A stretch of DNA of 64,000 bases from Candidatus Crickella caballi (GTDB lineage: Bacteria; Bacillota; Clostridia; Peptostreptococcales; Anaerovoracaceae): positions 1 through 64,000 of the forward strand of contig JAGHUV010000018.1 of assembly GCA_018064665.1 (NCBI GenBank), given 5' to 3'. Within the stretch, counting starts at the first letter, position 1, and each line of letters begins with the position of its first letter. The position numbers were made by a program, and so were the translations under genes. Under the pieces are notes generated by a model that saw nothing but the letters and a program-made list of their open reading frames with translations, ran no database searches and had not been told where the DNA came from. Below are positions 38,877-48,303 of the stretch, piece by piece.

Positions 38877-40073
38877 ATGAGAAAACTATTTACTTCTGAA
38901 TCTGTAACTGAAGGACATCCGGATAAGGTCTGTGATCAGGTTTCGGATGCAATTCTTGATGCTATTCTGGAGCAGGATCCTAATGCACACGTTGCCTGCG
39001 AATGCGCAACCAAGACAGGATTTCTGATGATGTTCGGCGAGGTTTCCGGAAACATCGACATCGATTATGAAGCGATTGCACGCAGGACCATCTGCGAAAT
39101 CGGCTACGACCACGAAAGCGCTTGCTTTGACGGAAACAGCTGCGAGATTATTCAGCACGTCGAGGAGCAGTCTGCAGACATCGCAATGGGCGTAAATGAA
39201 GCTCTTGAGGTTAAAGAGGGCGGCGCCAAGGACGAGTTTGCAATGACCGGTGCAGGAGACCAGGGAATGATGTTCGGTTATGCATGTGATGAGACAGAAG
39301 AGCTGATGCCGATGTCACTGGTTCTTTCCCACAAGCTTGCCAAGAAACTCGCGGAGCTCCGTAAGGACGGCACTCTTGACTATCTTGAGCCGGACGGCAA
39401 GACTCAGGTTACCGTTGAATATGATAATGACAAAATCGTCAGAATCGATACAGTTGTCGTTTCAACTCAGCATAATGAAGAGGTTTCGCTCGAGCAGATT
39501 CGCAGCGATATGATTGAAAAGCTTATCAAACCGGTTGTACCGGCTGAGCTTATCGACGACAAGACTAAGTATTATGTAAACCCTACAGGTCGTTTTGTAA
39601 TCGGAGGACCAATGGGTGATTCCGGACTTACAGGTCGAAAGATCATCGTTGACACTTATGGCGGACACTCAGCTCACGGCGGCGGCGCTTTCTCAGGAAA
39701 AGACCCTACCAAGGTTGACAGAAGTGCTGCGTATATGGCTCGTTATATTGCAAAGAACATCGTAGCAGCAGGCATTGCCAAGAAGTGCGAAATTCAGCTT
39801 GCGTATGCTATCGGCGTTGCAGAGCCTGTTTCTGTTAACGTAAACACCTTTGGCACAGGTATTGCTGACGATGAGAAGATCGCTCACGCAGTACTGGACA
39901 ACTTCGATATGAGACCTGCTGCAATTATTAAGAAGCTGGAGCTGAAGAAGCCTCAGTACAGAAATCTTGCAGCATACGGACACATGGGAAGAACAGATCT
40001 CGGCGTAAAGTGGGAGGACACTGACTCTGCAGACATCATCAGAGCTGCAGTATGCGGTCAGAGCTGGAAATAA
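38877..40073 (+). CDS. metK: S-adenosylmethionine synthetase
   Basis: [21 protein letters not shown]; track ORF start at 38748 wrongly runs into the riboswitch. Confidence 0.98.
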   Translation: MRKLFTSESVTEGHPDKVCDQVSDAILDAILEQDPNAHVACECATKTGFLMMFGEVSGNIDIDYEAIARRTICEIGYDHESACFDGNSCEIIQHVEEQSADIAMGVNEALEVKEGGAKDEFAMTGAGDQGMMFGYACDETEELMPMSLVLSHKLAKKLAELRKDGTLDYLEPDGKTQVTVEYDNDKIVRIDTVVVSTQHNEEVSLEQIRSDMIEKLIKPVVPAELIDDKTKYYVNPTGRFVIGGPMGDSGLTGRKIIVDTYGGHSAHGGGAFSGKDPTKVDRSAAYMARYIAKNIVAAGIAKKCEIQLAYAIGVAEPVSVNVNTFGTGIADDEKIAHAVLDNFDMRPAAIIKKLELKKPQYRNLAAYGHMGRTDLGVKWEDTDSADIIRAAVCGQSWK

Positions 40074-40074
40074 T

Positions 40075-40587
40075 ATGAGTAGATTTGAGAAAGTTTCATT
40101 TGAAAGATGGGCAGAGGATTGTGGCATCAAGGGCCTGCCTGAGGCAGAGCTCAAGGAATGGTTTGAGGATATCAAGCTGCCGCATCAGGCAACGGCTGCA
40201 TCCGCAGGCTGTGACTTTTATATGCCTTTCAATCTGAATTTTGAGGCAGGAAGCAAGTTCAGAATCGCAACAGGTGTGCGCTGGGTCACTGACGCGCAAA
40301 GCGAAGAAGACCGAGGCAAGGTGCTGCTTGTTGTTCCGAGAAGCGGACTTGGCTTCAAGTACGGAATCCGCCTGTCCAATACAGTCGGAGTTATCGATGC
40401 TGATTACTGCGATTCGGATAACGAAGGCCATATTATAATTTCTCTGGAAAACCCTTCCAATCAGACTATAGAGCTGGAGGCAGGCAAACCCTTCTGCCAG
40501 GGCATTGTTGTCAAATATGAAATCCCTGCCGGTGCAGAGTCGGAGGGTGCTCGAAACGGCGGCTTTGGAAGCACGGATCAGGAGTAA
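40075..40587 (+). CDS. dut: dUTP diphosphatase-like protein
   Basis: ASAGCDFYMP, VPRSGLGFKYGIRLSNTVGVIDADYCD, GGFGSTD. Confidence 0.9.
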   Translation: MSRFEKVSFERWAEDCGIKGLPEAELKEWFEDIKLPHQATAASAGCDFYMPFNLNFEAGSKFRIATGVRWVTDAQSEEDRGKVLLVVPRSGLGFKYGIRLSNTVGVIDADYCDSDNEGHIIISLENPSNQTIELEAGKPFCQGIVVKYEIPAGAESEGARNGGFGSTDQE

Positions 40588-40590
40588 TAT

Positions 40591-41805
40591 ATGAAGAAAT
40601 TTGATGTTGCAATAATAGGCGGCGGAGCAAGCGGCATAGCTGCTGCAATAGAGCTGAAGCTGAATTCACCTGACCTCAGTGTTGCAATTATTGAAAAGAA
40701 TGAAGAGCTCGGCCGCAAGATCAGGGCAACCGGAAGCGGCAGATGCAATATTACAAATACAGCTGCAGAGGGCTATGACGAGATAATGCAGTTCTTCCGC
40801 AAACTGGGTCTTATGACCAAGACCCTGGAGAATGGTCTCGTTTATCCTTACTCGGAGTCGGCTGCGGATGTTGTGGAACTTCTTACATCCAAGCTGTATG
40901 AGCTCGGTGTTGAGGTGGTCGTTAATGCTGCACTTACTGAGCTTGAGAAAACCGATTACGGATTTGCGATTCGCTGTGGCAAGAGAGAGTTTGCTGCAGA
41001 CAAGGTTGTTCTTGCTCTCGGCGGCAAAGCGGGCCCGAATTACGGAACCACAGGTGACGGCTATGCAATTGCAAGAAGCCTGGGACACAGTGTTGTGACA
41101 CCAATCCCGGTGCTGACTTCGATAGAGTGTGCAGAGTGGGACGATGCTTTGGGCAGAAGAGGTGTAAAGCTTGCTGGAACAAGATCGCGCGGCGTTGCCA
41201 AACTGCTTCGCAATGGTGAGCCGGTTATCGAGGAAGCCGGAGAGATTCAATTCACGAAGTACGGGCTTTCGGGAATTTGCGTATTCAATCTCAGCAGATA
41301 TATGAGATATTCACGCGCGGCAGGAGAGAGCCTCGGTCAGTTCGCTGTGAAGCTTGATCTCTATGCGGACGGCAACATTTATGACTATCTGATCGAAAGA
41401 AGAAACGGCCTGTTCTCGGGTGAACATGTCAGCGGCCTTCTTAAATCGGTTCTTAAGGAGAATGTAGCGGATTATGTTCTTCAGACTGCAGACAGGCGCA
41501 TAGGAAGAAAGTCTTCGATATTAGACAGACCTATTGCAACGCTTACGGATGCGGATATAGAAGTTATAGCCGATTGCGTTCACAAGCTCGAGTTCCATCC
41601 GACTGCAGTCAAGGGATGGAAGGAAGCTCAGGCAACTTCGGGAGGAGTTTCTCTTGAGGAGATAAATCAGGATACCTGTGAATCACTGATCTGTGAAGGC
41701 CTGTATGTTACAGGAGAACTTCTTGATTACGACGGACCTTGCGGAGGATACAACCTGTCCAATGCATGGCTTACAGGAATTAAAGCAGGAAGAAGCTTGG
41801 CATAA
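40591..41805 (+). CDS. HI0933/YhiN-family NAD(P)/FAD-dependent oxidoreductase
   Basis: VAIIGGGASGIAAAIE; RKIRATGSGRCNITN; GGYNLSNAWLTGIKAGRS. Confidence 0.92.
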   Translation: MKKFDVAIIGGGASGIAAAIELKLNSPDLSVAIIEKNEELGRKIRATGSGRCNITNTAAEGYDEIMQFFRKLGLMTKTLENGLVYPYSESAADVVELLTSKLYELGVEVVVNAALTELEKTDYGFAIRCGKREFAADKVVLALGGKAGPNYGTTGDGYAIARSLGHSVVTPIPVLTSIECAEWDDALGRRGVKLAGTRSRGVAKLLRNGEPVIEEAGEIQFTKYGLSGICVFNLSRYMRYSRAAGESLGQFAVKLDLYADGNIYDYLIERRNGLFSGEHVSGLLKSVLKENVADYVLQTADRRIGRKSSILDRPIATLTDADIEVIADCVHKLEFHPTAVKGWKEAQATSGGVSLEEINQDTCESLICEGLYVTGELLDYDGPCGGYNLSNAWLTGIKAGRSLA

Positions 41806-41901
41806 GATATGCAGACAGCCTGTGTGATGACGCGGGCTGAGAATAAGCAAATATGTTGAAAAGGAGCCACGCACATTTGCTGTGCGCGGTATGCTCAATC
41901 T

Positions 41902-42585
41902 ATGAACAGGAAAACGCTTAAAGCGGCATTCCCTTATACTGTTCCTGTTATGGCGGGATATGTATTCCTGGGATTTGCCTTTGGTTTATTGATGATATCC
42001 AAGGATGCGCCACTGTGGGTGCCTGTTTTGATGAGCCTTGCCATTTATTCGGGGGCGCTGGAATTTGCAGCAGTCCCTTTTTTCTTCACGGCACCGGATC
42101 TGATAGGATCTTTTGTGTTGGGACTCCTTCTGAGCATTCGCCATATTTTCTACGGAATACCTATGCTGGAGAAGTACGCTGATGCCGGAAAACTCAAAAT
42201 TCCTATGATATTCTGGCTTACTGATGAGACCTTCTCGATTTCTTCTACAATCGATGCTCCTGAGGATGTCGACAAGACCGGCTTCTATGCATGGATAGGC
42301 CTGCTGGATTATCTTTATTGGGCATGTGGAACAACTGCCGGCGCTCTGTTCGGCAATGTCGTAAAGCTCAATCTTGCGGGACTTGACTTTGCGTTAACCG
42401 CGCTCTTCATAGTTCTGTTTATTGAGCAGTTCAAAGGTCGTGAAGGGAAATTCGGAGGCATGTGCGGCATTGGCGCAACAGTAATTGCACTCGCAATTGC
42501 CGAAAGCGGCAATATGGTGCCGGTCGCGCTGGTGATAATACTTACGGCTCTTCTTGTCGGAAGGAGGTGGATCGATCATGAGTAA
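41902..42585 (+). CDS. azlC: AzlC family branched-chain amino acid permease
   Basis: AFPYTVPVMAGYVFLGFAFGLLM; SIRHIFYGIPML. Confidence 0.92.
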   Translation: MNRKTLKAAFPYTVPVMAGYVFLGFAFGLLMISKDAPLWVPVLMSLAIYSGALEFAAVPFFFTAPDLIGSFVLGLLLSIRHIFYGIPMLEKYADAGKLKIPMIFWLTDETFSISSTIDAPEDVDKTGFYAWIGLLDYLYWACGTTAGALFGNVVKLNLAGLDFALTALFIVLFIEQFKGREGKFGGMCGIGATVIALAIAESGNMVPVALVIILTALLVGRRWIDHE

Positions 42586-42916
42586 TGTTCAGACCATTCT
42601 TCTGATTGCAGTTCTTGCGTTGTCGGTTATTATAACCAGATTCCTGCCGTTTGCGGTATTTCGCAAAACAGACAGCCTCCCGGCTTCGATCACTTATCTG
42701 GGCAAGGTTCTGCCTGCGGCAATGATGGGTCTGCTCGTTGTGTACTGCTTCAAAGACTACAGCTTTACGAGCTGGAGCCTTACGGATGTGAGTTCGGTCC
42801 TGCCTGCGGCGATTGCGTCGGCGGTGGTAATAGCGGTGCATCTGATGAAACGCAATACGATATTAAGTATATTCGTGGGAACCGCGGTATATATGCTGAT
42901 TGTAAATATGATGTAA
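42578..42916 (+). CDS. azlD: AzlD family branched-chain amino acid transport protein
   Basis: small 4-TM protein, RFLPFAVFR, LGKVLPAAMMGLLVVY; ATG at 42578 with aggaggt SD. Confidence 0.9.
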   Translation: MSNVQTILLIAVLALSVIITRFLPFAVFRKTDSLPASITYLGKVLPAAMMGLLVVYCFKDYSFTSWSLTDVSSVLPAAIASAVVIAVHLMKRNTILSIFVGTAVYMLIVNMM

Positions 42917-42953
42917 TGAAAAAACAGGGGCTTTTTCGCTGGATTCTTGTCAA

Positions 42954-43236
42954 TGCCCTCACTTTTGGGACATGAAACCGTGAAACCCTTGAAAATAAAA
43001 TGAAAAATTCCAATCGTTTCTCGCGCAGCTGTGCTGAAGGTCATTTCTAGAAGGCTGATGAATATCGGAATTGGAATTGGAATCGCGCAAACCCTTGATA
43101 TTACACATTTTAATTCCAAAACAGCACGACGTCTCATGCCGATGAGTCGATGCAATATGGCTTTGGCCGAGTGTGATTGGAATTATTGATTTTAAAATCA
43201 AGGCTTCTGGCGATCCATGTTCCAAAAGTGAGGGCA
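42954..43236. repeat. TIR-bounded non-coding element, family 1 copy 2 (283 bp)
   Basis: TGCCCTCACTTTTGGGACATG ... CATGTTCCAAAAGTGAGGGCA; related to 21352-21622. Confidence 0.85.
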
Positions 43237-43263
43237 TAGATTGCGAAATGGTATGCAAATACA

Positions 43264-43312
43264 AAAAAGGGCTGTCGCACTCAAGGTTTTATCCCTTAGT
43301 GCGACAGCCTCT
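43264..43312 (-). terminator. terminator of the minus-strand aminotransferase gene
   Basis: ggctgtcgcact...agtgcgacagcc with T-tract on minus strand. Confidence 0.85.
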
Positions 43313-43348
43313 GTAATTTTATGTCAGATTATTCTCTGACGGCTTGGC

Positions 43349-44539
43349 TTATCCGAAATACTTCTTGCCAAGTACTTCCCAGCTCTCCTTGGATCTCTGA
43401 ATAGTCTCGTTGGAGATGCAGAAGGAAGCTCTTACCCATCCAGGTGAAGCGAAGGATGATCCCGGTACGATGAGGATTCTTTCGTCCTTAGCTGCTGCAA
43501 CGAAGTCCTTCTCGTTCTCAACAGGTGACTTGATCCATAGATAGAATGCACCCTGTGGATAGATTGCTTCAAATCCTGCTCCATGAACGATTTCGTAGAG
43601 GTCTGCTGCGTTCTTCTTGTAGTATCCGAGGTCTGCTCTTGCATCGATACATCTTTCAACAATCAGCTGTGGGATATTAGGAGCGTTAGTGTCTCCGCAT
43701 ACTCTGTTAGCAACTACGAGAGCGCCGCACATTTCCTCAGCTTCGTCTGACTTTGGAGGTACTGCAACGTATCCGATTCTGTCGCCAGGCATTGACAGTG
43801 ACTTTGACCATGAATAAGCGATAAGAGTGTTGTCATACAGATCAGGAATGTAAGCAACCTTGGCATCTGTGTAAACGAGTTCTCTGTAAGGCTCGTCTGC
43901 GATGATGTAAATCGGGTGGCCGTATTCCTTCTCAGCTTCCTTGAGAACCTCAGCTACTGCCTTGATGGACTCTTCGGAATAGATAGCGCCTGTAGGATTG
44001 TTAGGGTTGTTAATGATAACAGCCTTTACCTCAGGGCAAAGCAGCTTCTTGAGTTCCTCAGCGTTTGGCTCAAAACCGCCGGCTTCGTTAGGAGGAACAA
44101 CCAGAGTCTCTGCACCGTAGTTACGAGCCCAGTTTGCATACTCAACGAAGTATGGTGCGAAAACAATCTGCTTGTCGCCCGGGTCGAAGAGACACTTCAT
44201 GATGATGTTGATAGCTGATCCTGCACCAACTGTCATAACGATGTTCTCGAATGTGTAGTCTGCGCCGAATCTCTTGTTGAGATCGTTAGCTACAGCTGTT
44301 CTAGTTGATTCGTATCCTGCATTGGAAGGATAGCTGTGAACATCGTGTGGATCCATCTCGTGGTTGATGTAATCGATAGCATCGAATACTTCCTGAGGTG
44401 GGTTGAGTCCAGGGTTACCTACTGAAAAGTCATAAACGTTCTCAGGTCCGTAAACCTTAGCCATTCTCTTGCCTTCTTCGAACATTGCTCTGATAACCGA
44501 GCTTCCTGCGAGGAAAGGTTTCATACTGTTAGCAATCAT
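43349..44539 (-). CDS. PLP-dependent aminotransferase class I/II (aspartate aminotransferase-like)
   Basis: NNPNNPTGAIYSEE; YSWSKSLSMPGDRIGY. Confidence 0.92.
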   Translation of the reverse strand: MIANSMKPFLAGSSVIRAMFEEGKRMAKVYGPENVYDFSVGNPGLNPPQEVFDAIDYINHEMDPHDVHSYPSNAGYESTRTAVANDLNKRFGADYTFENIVMTVGAGSAINIIMKCLFDPGDKQIVFAPYFVEYANWARNYGAETLVVPPNEAGGFEPNAEELKKLLCPEVKAVIINNPNNPTGAIYSEESIKAVAEVLKEAEKEYGHPIYIIADEPYRELVYTDAKVAYIPDLYDNTLIAYSWSKSLSMPGDRIGYVAVPPKSDEAEEMCGALVVANRVCGDTNAPNIPQLIVERCIDARADLGYYKKNAADLYEIVHGAGFEAIYPQGAFYLWIKSPVENEKDFVAAAKDERILIVPGSSFASPGWVRASFCISNETIQRSKESWEVLGKKYFG

Positions 44540-44734
44540 TAGATAATACCTCCAAATATAAAAATTACATTAATAAATTTTCGAATATTTCGAATCTGTT
44601 TTCATTGTACCACTTTCGTACTTGCATTCTTGTACTTTTTAGTCGATAATTGTATTACATGATAAATGGATACTTTGGGCCTGAATTATAGAAATTCTAT
44701 CGTTCGGGTCTGATGATAATGGAAGGAGATATTT

Positions 44735-46048
44735 ATGGCAGTTTACGATTGGGAAAAATTTGGACTTCATGTTCCACAGATGATGATTCCTAAAGATGGC
44801 ACAGATTACTTTAAGTGGGCAGTAGTAGCTTGCGACCAGTATACTTCTGAGCCTGAGTATTGGGATGAGGTTGAGTCTATCGTTGGTGATGCACCTTCGA
44901 CACTGAGACTTATGCTTCCTGAGATCTATCTTGATAAAGAGGGCGAGGCAGAACGCATTAAGGCTATCAGAGCAACAATGGATCAGTACCTGTCCGACGG
45001 TACACTCCAGACACTTGCACCTGGAGCTATGCTGATTAAGAGAACTGCTGAGGGACGTACTCGTACGGGTCTTGTAATCGCTACAGACCTCGAGGCTTAC
45101 GATTTCAACAAGGGATCAAAGTCACTGACTCGTGCAACTGAGGGCACAGTAGTTGAGCGTATACCGCCACGTCTGCGTATCAGAGGCGACGCACCTATCG
45201 AGATGCCTCATATTATCATTCTTATTGATGACCCTGAGAAGACAGTTATCGAGCCACTGGCTGACCAGCAGAGAACTGTTATTTACGATACAGATCTTAT
45301 GATGGACGGCGGACATATCACAGGTTCATATATTGAAGAGAAGAATCTTGAGGGTGCTAAGGAAGCACTTTCTGTTCTCTTTGATAAGGCTGAAGAGAAG
45401 TACGGTGAAGGAAATGTTATCTTCCAGGCTATGGGAGACGGCAACCACTCACTGGCAACAGCAAAGACAGCATGGGAGAACATCAAGAAGACTCTTACTC
45501 CTGAAGAGCAGAAGAATCACCCAGCAAGATATGCACTTTGCGAGATCGAGAACATTCATGATGAGGGCATCGTATTCGAGCCTATTCACAGAGTTATCTT
45601 TGCAAACAACCATGGTGAGAGCGGCATGAAGCTCGTAGAGAGACTTGTAGAGCATCTTGACCAGCAGAATGGAAATGCTTATATTGCTGAGGAGGGAGCT
45701 GAGGTTCCTGAGGGCGCTTTCTCAATTCCATTCGTTACACTTCTCAAGAGAGGCCAGATCATTATCGAGGAGCCTGCAAACAAGCTTGAGGTTGGCGCTC
45801 TGCAGAATGCACTTGACGTAATGGTTAAGGAGGAGAAGGTTTGCGACATCGACTACATCCACGGAACTGAGGCTGTTGAGAAGCTGTCTGTTAAGGATGG
45901 AAATGCAGGATTCTATCTGCCTGCAATGGATAAGTTCATGCTCTTCCCTGCAGTTGCAGCTGACGGCGCACTTCCACGCAAAACATTCTCAATGGGAGAG
46001 GCTAACGAGAAGAGATACTATATCGAGTCCCGCTACATTGCGAAATAA
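44735..46048 (+). CDS. DUF1015-family protein
   Basis: DQYTSEPEYWDEVE; GDGNHSLATAKTAWE. Confidence 0.85.
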   Translation: MAVYDWEKFGLHVPQMMIPKDGTDYFKWAVVACDQYTSEPEYWDEVESIVGDAPSTLRLMLPEIYLDKEGEAERIKAIRATMDQYLSDGTLQTLAPGAMLIKRTAEGRTRTGLVIATDLEAYDFNKGSKSLTRATEGTVVERIPPRLRIRGDAPIEMPHIIILIDDPEKTVIEPLADQQRTVIYDTDLMMDGGHITGSYIEEKNLEGAKEALSVLFDKAEEKYGEGNVIFQAMGDGNHSLATAKTAWENIKKTLTPEEQKNHPARYALCEIENIHDEGIVFEPIHRVIFANNHGESGMKLVERLVEHLDQQNGNAYIAEEGAEVPEGAFSIPFVTLLKRGQIIIEEPANKLEVGALQNALDVMVKEEKVCDIDYIHGTEAVEKLSVKDGNAGFYLPAMDKFMLFPAVAADGALPRKTFSMGEANEKRYYIESRYIAK

Positions 46049-46123
46049 ACTGAGAATAATACAATTGGGCCAATTACAATAAAGGTCGGCCTTGTGCCGA
46101 CCTTCTGATTAGGAGGTACTGAT

Positions 46124-46321
46124 ATGAAGATTATTTTCAATCCGGATACGGAATTTGTTGCTAAAATGAGAGAATCGCTGAAGAAGACAGAGGGTTACTG
46201 TCCGTGCAGACTTGAGCACATCGAGGACAATGTGTGTATGTGCAAGGAGTTCAGAGAACAGATAGCCGACCCTGATTATGAAGGATTCTGTCATTGCAGA
46301 CTATATTACAAGGAGAAATAA
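46124..46321 (+). CDS. ferredoxin-thioredoxin reductase catalytic-domain mini-protein
   Basis: 65 aa; CPCR...CMCKEFREQIADP...GFCHCRLY. Confidence 0.85.
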   Translation: MKIIFNPDTEFVAKMRESLKKTEGYCPCRLEHIEDNVCMCKEFREQIADPDYEGFCHCRLYYKEK

Positions 46322-46323
46322 AC

Positions 46324-47469
46324 ATGGAGAGAATTCTGGTTATGAACCTCGGTTCAACATCCAGCAAGATCGCAGTTTATGATGATGACAAAGAACTGTT
46401 CAGTCAGACTCTGCGACACAGTAAGGAGGAGATGTCGGCATTTGACGACGTTCTCGAACAATTTGATTTCAGAAAAGAGAAGATTTACGAAGCTCTGGCT
46501 CAGAATGATATTTCTCTTGAAAGCATTACATGTGCTTGCTCAAGAGGTGGTAACATTCTTGCATGCCCACACGGTGCTATCGGAGTAGATCAGGCAATGA
46601 TCGACTATCTGACAAGACCTGAGGATTCTGCACGCCACGCATCACTTCTGGGAAGCATGGTTGCTTTCGATCTGGCCAAAGAGTTCGGAATTCCTGCACT
46701 GATTTACGATGCAATCGGAACTGATGAGAAGCAGCCAATTGCTCGTGTAAGCGGAGTACCTGAACTTCCTCATTTTACAGTAGGACATACACTCAACACT
46801 CGTGCTATGGGTATCAAGTGTGCTGAGAAGCTTGGAAAGAAGTTTGACGAGTGCACTTTCATTGTTGCACATCTCGGCGGCGGAAGCTCAATCCGTTTGT
46901 ATAAGAACGGTGTTAACATTGACAGCGTAAATGATGACGAGGGCAACTTCTCACCTGAAAGAGGTGGCGGTGTAAGTGCTAAGGCACTCATCGATATGTG
47001 CTTCTCAGGAAAGTATTCATACAAGGAGATGGCTCGTAAGATTCACGGAAACGGCGGATTCAAGGCACATCTGAATACTTCTGACGCTCTTGAAGTAGAG
47101 AACATGGCACTGGCAGGTGATGAGTACGCTAAGATGATATATGATGCAATGAGCTACAACGTTGCTAAGGATATCGGTAAGCTCGCAGTTGTAGTAGGTG
47201 GTAAGGTTGACAGAATCATCATTACAGGCGGTATTGCATACTCTGAGATGGTTACAGACTTAATTACTGAGATGGTTGGATTTATTGCACCTGTTGAAGT
47301 AATGCCCGGTGAGTATGAGATGGAAGCTCTCGCAGCAGGCGCACTTCGTGTACTGAAGGGCGAAGAGGAAATGCAGGACTTCGGTAAGATCGCTGCAGAA
47401 TCAGTTGAAAGACTGAGAATCATACCGGGACTGGAGCCCGGAACAGTACCAAAGAAGTACTTTGAATAG
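46324..47469 (+). CDS. buk: butyrate kinase
   Basis: MERILVMNLGSTSSKIAVYDDDK; IVAHLGGGSSI; ATG at 46324. Confidence 0.93.
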   Translation: MERILVMNLGSTSSKIAVYDDDKELFSQTLRHSKEEMSAFDDVLEQFDFRKEKIYEALAQNDISLESITCACSRGGNILACPHGAIGVDQAMIDYLTRPEDSARHASLLGSMVAFDLAKEFGIPALIYDAIGTDEKQPIARVSGVPELPHFTVGHTLNTRAMGIKCAEKLGKKFDECTFIVAHLGGGSSIRLYKNGVNIDSVNDDEGNFSPERGGGVSAKALIDMCFSGKYSYKEMARKIHGNGGFKAHLNTSDALEVENMALAGDEYAKMIYDAMSYNVAKDIGKLAVVVGGKVDRIIITGGIAYSEMVTDLITEMVGFIAPVEVMPGEYEMEALAAGALRVLKGEEEMQDFGKIAAESVERLRIIPGLEPGTVPKKYFE

Positions 47470-47501
47470 TATATAGCTGAACAGGTTTATATTAAGACAA
47501 T

Positions 47502-47543
47502 AAAAGACATGACCGTGCATTTATGTGTGGCCATGTCTTTTCT
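47502..47543 (+). terminator. terminator after buk
   Basis: aaaagacatgacc...ggccatgtctttt. Confidence 0.75.
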
Positions 47544-47662
47544 GTATAAATATTCACCTGATATTAATAATTTTTGCACTAAAAAAATTGACTTCTATAG
47601 AAAGGACTTAAATACCATAAAAGGCAATTTTCTGTAATGAGTCGTGCTTATATTATATTGGA

Positions 47663-47848
47663 CTAAATCAGCTCGCAGTGATCTGCACCGTATTCGATGA
47701 ACAGATTAATCAGCTCATTTCTCGAATATCCGGCACTGTTAGCCAGGGCATCTATCTTGGCCAGAGTGTTCTCCTTGATTCGAATAGAAATGATTCTGTT
47801 ACCGTCTTCGCCTCTCTTCTTTACTATAATTTTTCCGTTGTCGTTCAT
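47663..47848 (-). CDS. ribbon-helix-helix (CopG/Arc-like) DNA-binding protein
   Basis: RIISIRIKENTLAKIDALANSAGYSRNELINLFIEYG. Confidence 0.75.
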   Translation of the reverse strand: MNDNGKIIVKKRGEDGNRIISIRIKENTLAKIDALANSAGYSRNELINLFIEYGADHCELI

Positions 47849-48173
47849 AAAGATCACCTATGCATAAAGTATAGTTAGCCTTCATTATTATTCAAATAAT
47901 ACTTCATGTCGTATATATTACAAAATAAATACGGACAGAATACAGACACAATATGGGAATGGGAGCTCGAAAAACTGTCAGGCTAAACAATTAGCACAAA
48001 ATAGTTGTGTTATCAACTATTTGAGCGGTTGTTGATGTGTAAATTTAAGCAGTGGACTGAAGTGAAATAAGTGCAGAATAAAAAGTATCAGAATATAGTG
48101 AAAAAAACAATTGAAAACAATTGAAAAAAGCTGCTGTTTAAGGTAATATATTGCAGGTAAAAAAATAATCTTT

Positions 48174-48250
48174 AATTTGGTACAGAGAGACCGACAAGAT
48201 GAAACATAATTAGGGGTAGTTTGTCTTGCGGTGCGCAAGACATTTTTTTA
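48174..48250 (+). promoter_or_regulatory. PyrR-type pyrimidine attenuator leader with terminator
   Basis: ggtACAGAGAGACCgac resembles PyrR-binding loop; gtcttgcg-gt-gcgcaagac-attttttt terminator; precedes uraA-pyrR. Confidence 0.8.
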
Positions 48251-48303
48251 TGTTTTGAGAGGGCTGATCTGTTTCAAAGAGTTTTTCATGAGGAGGATAG
48301 AAA

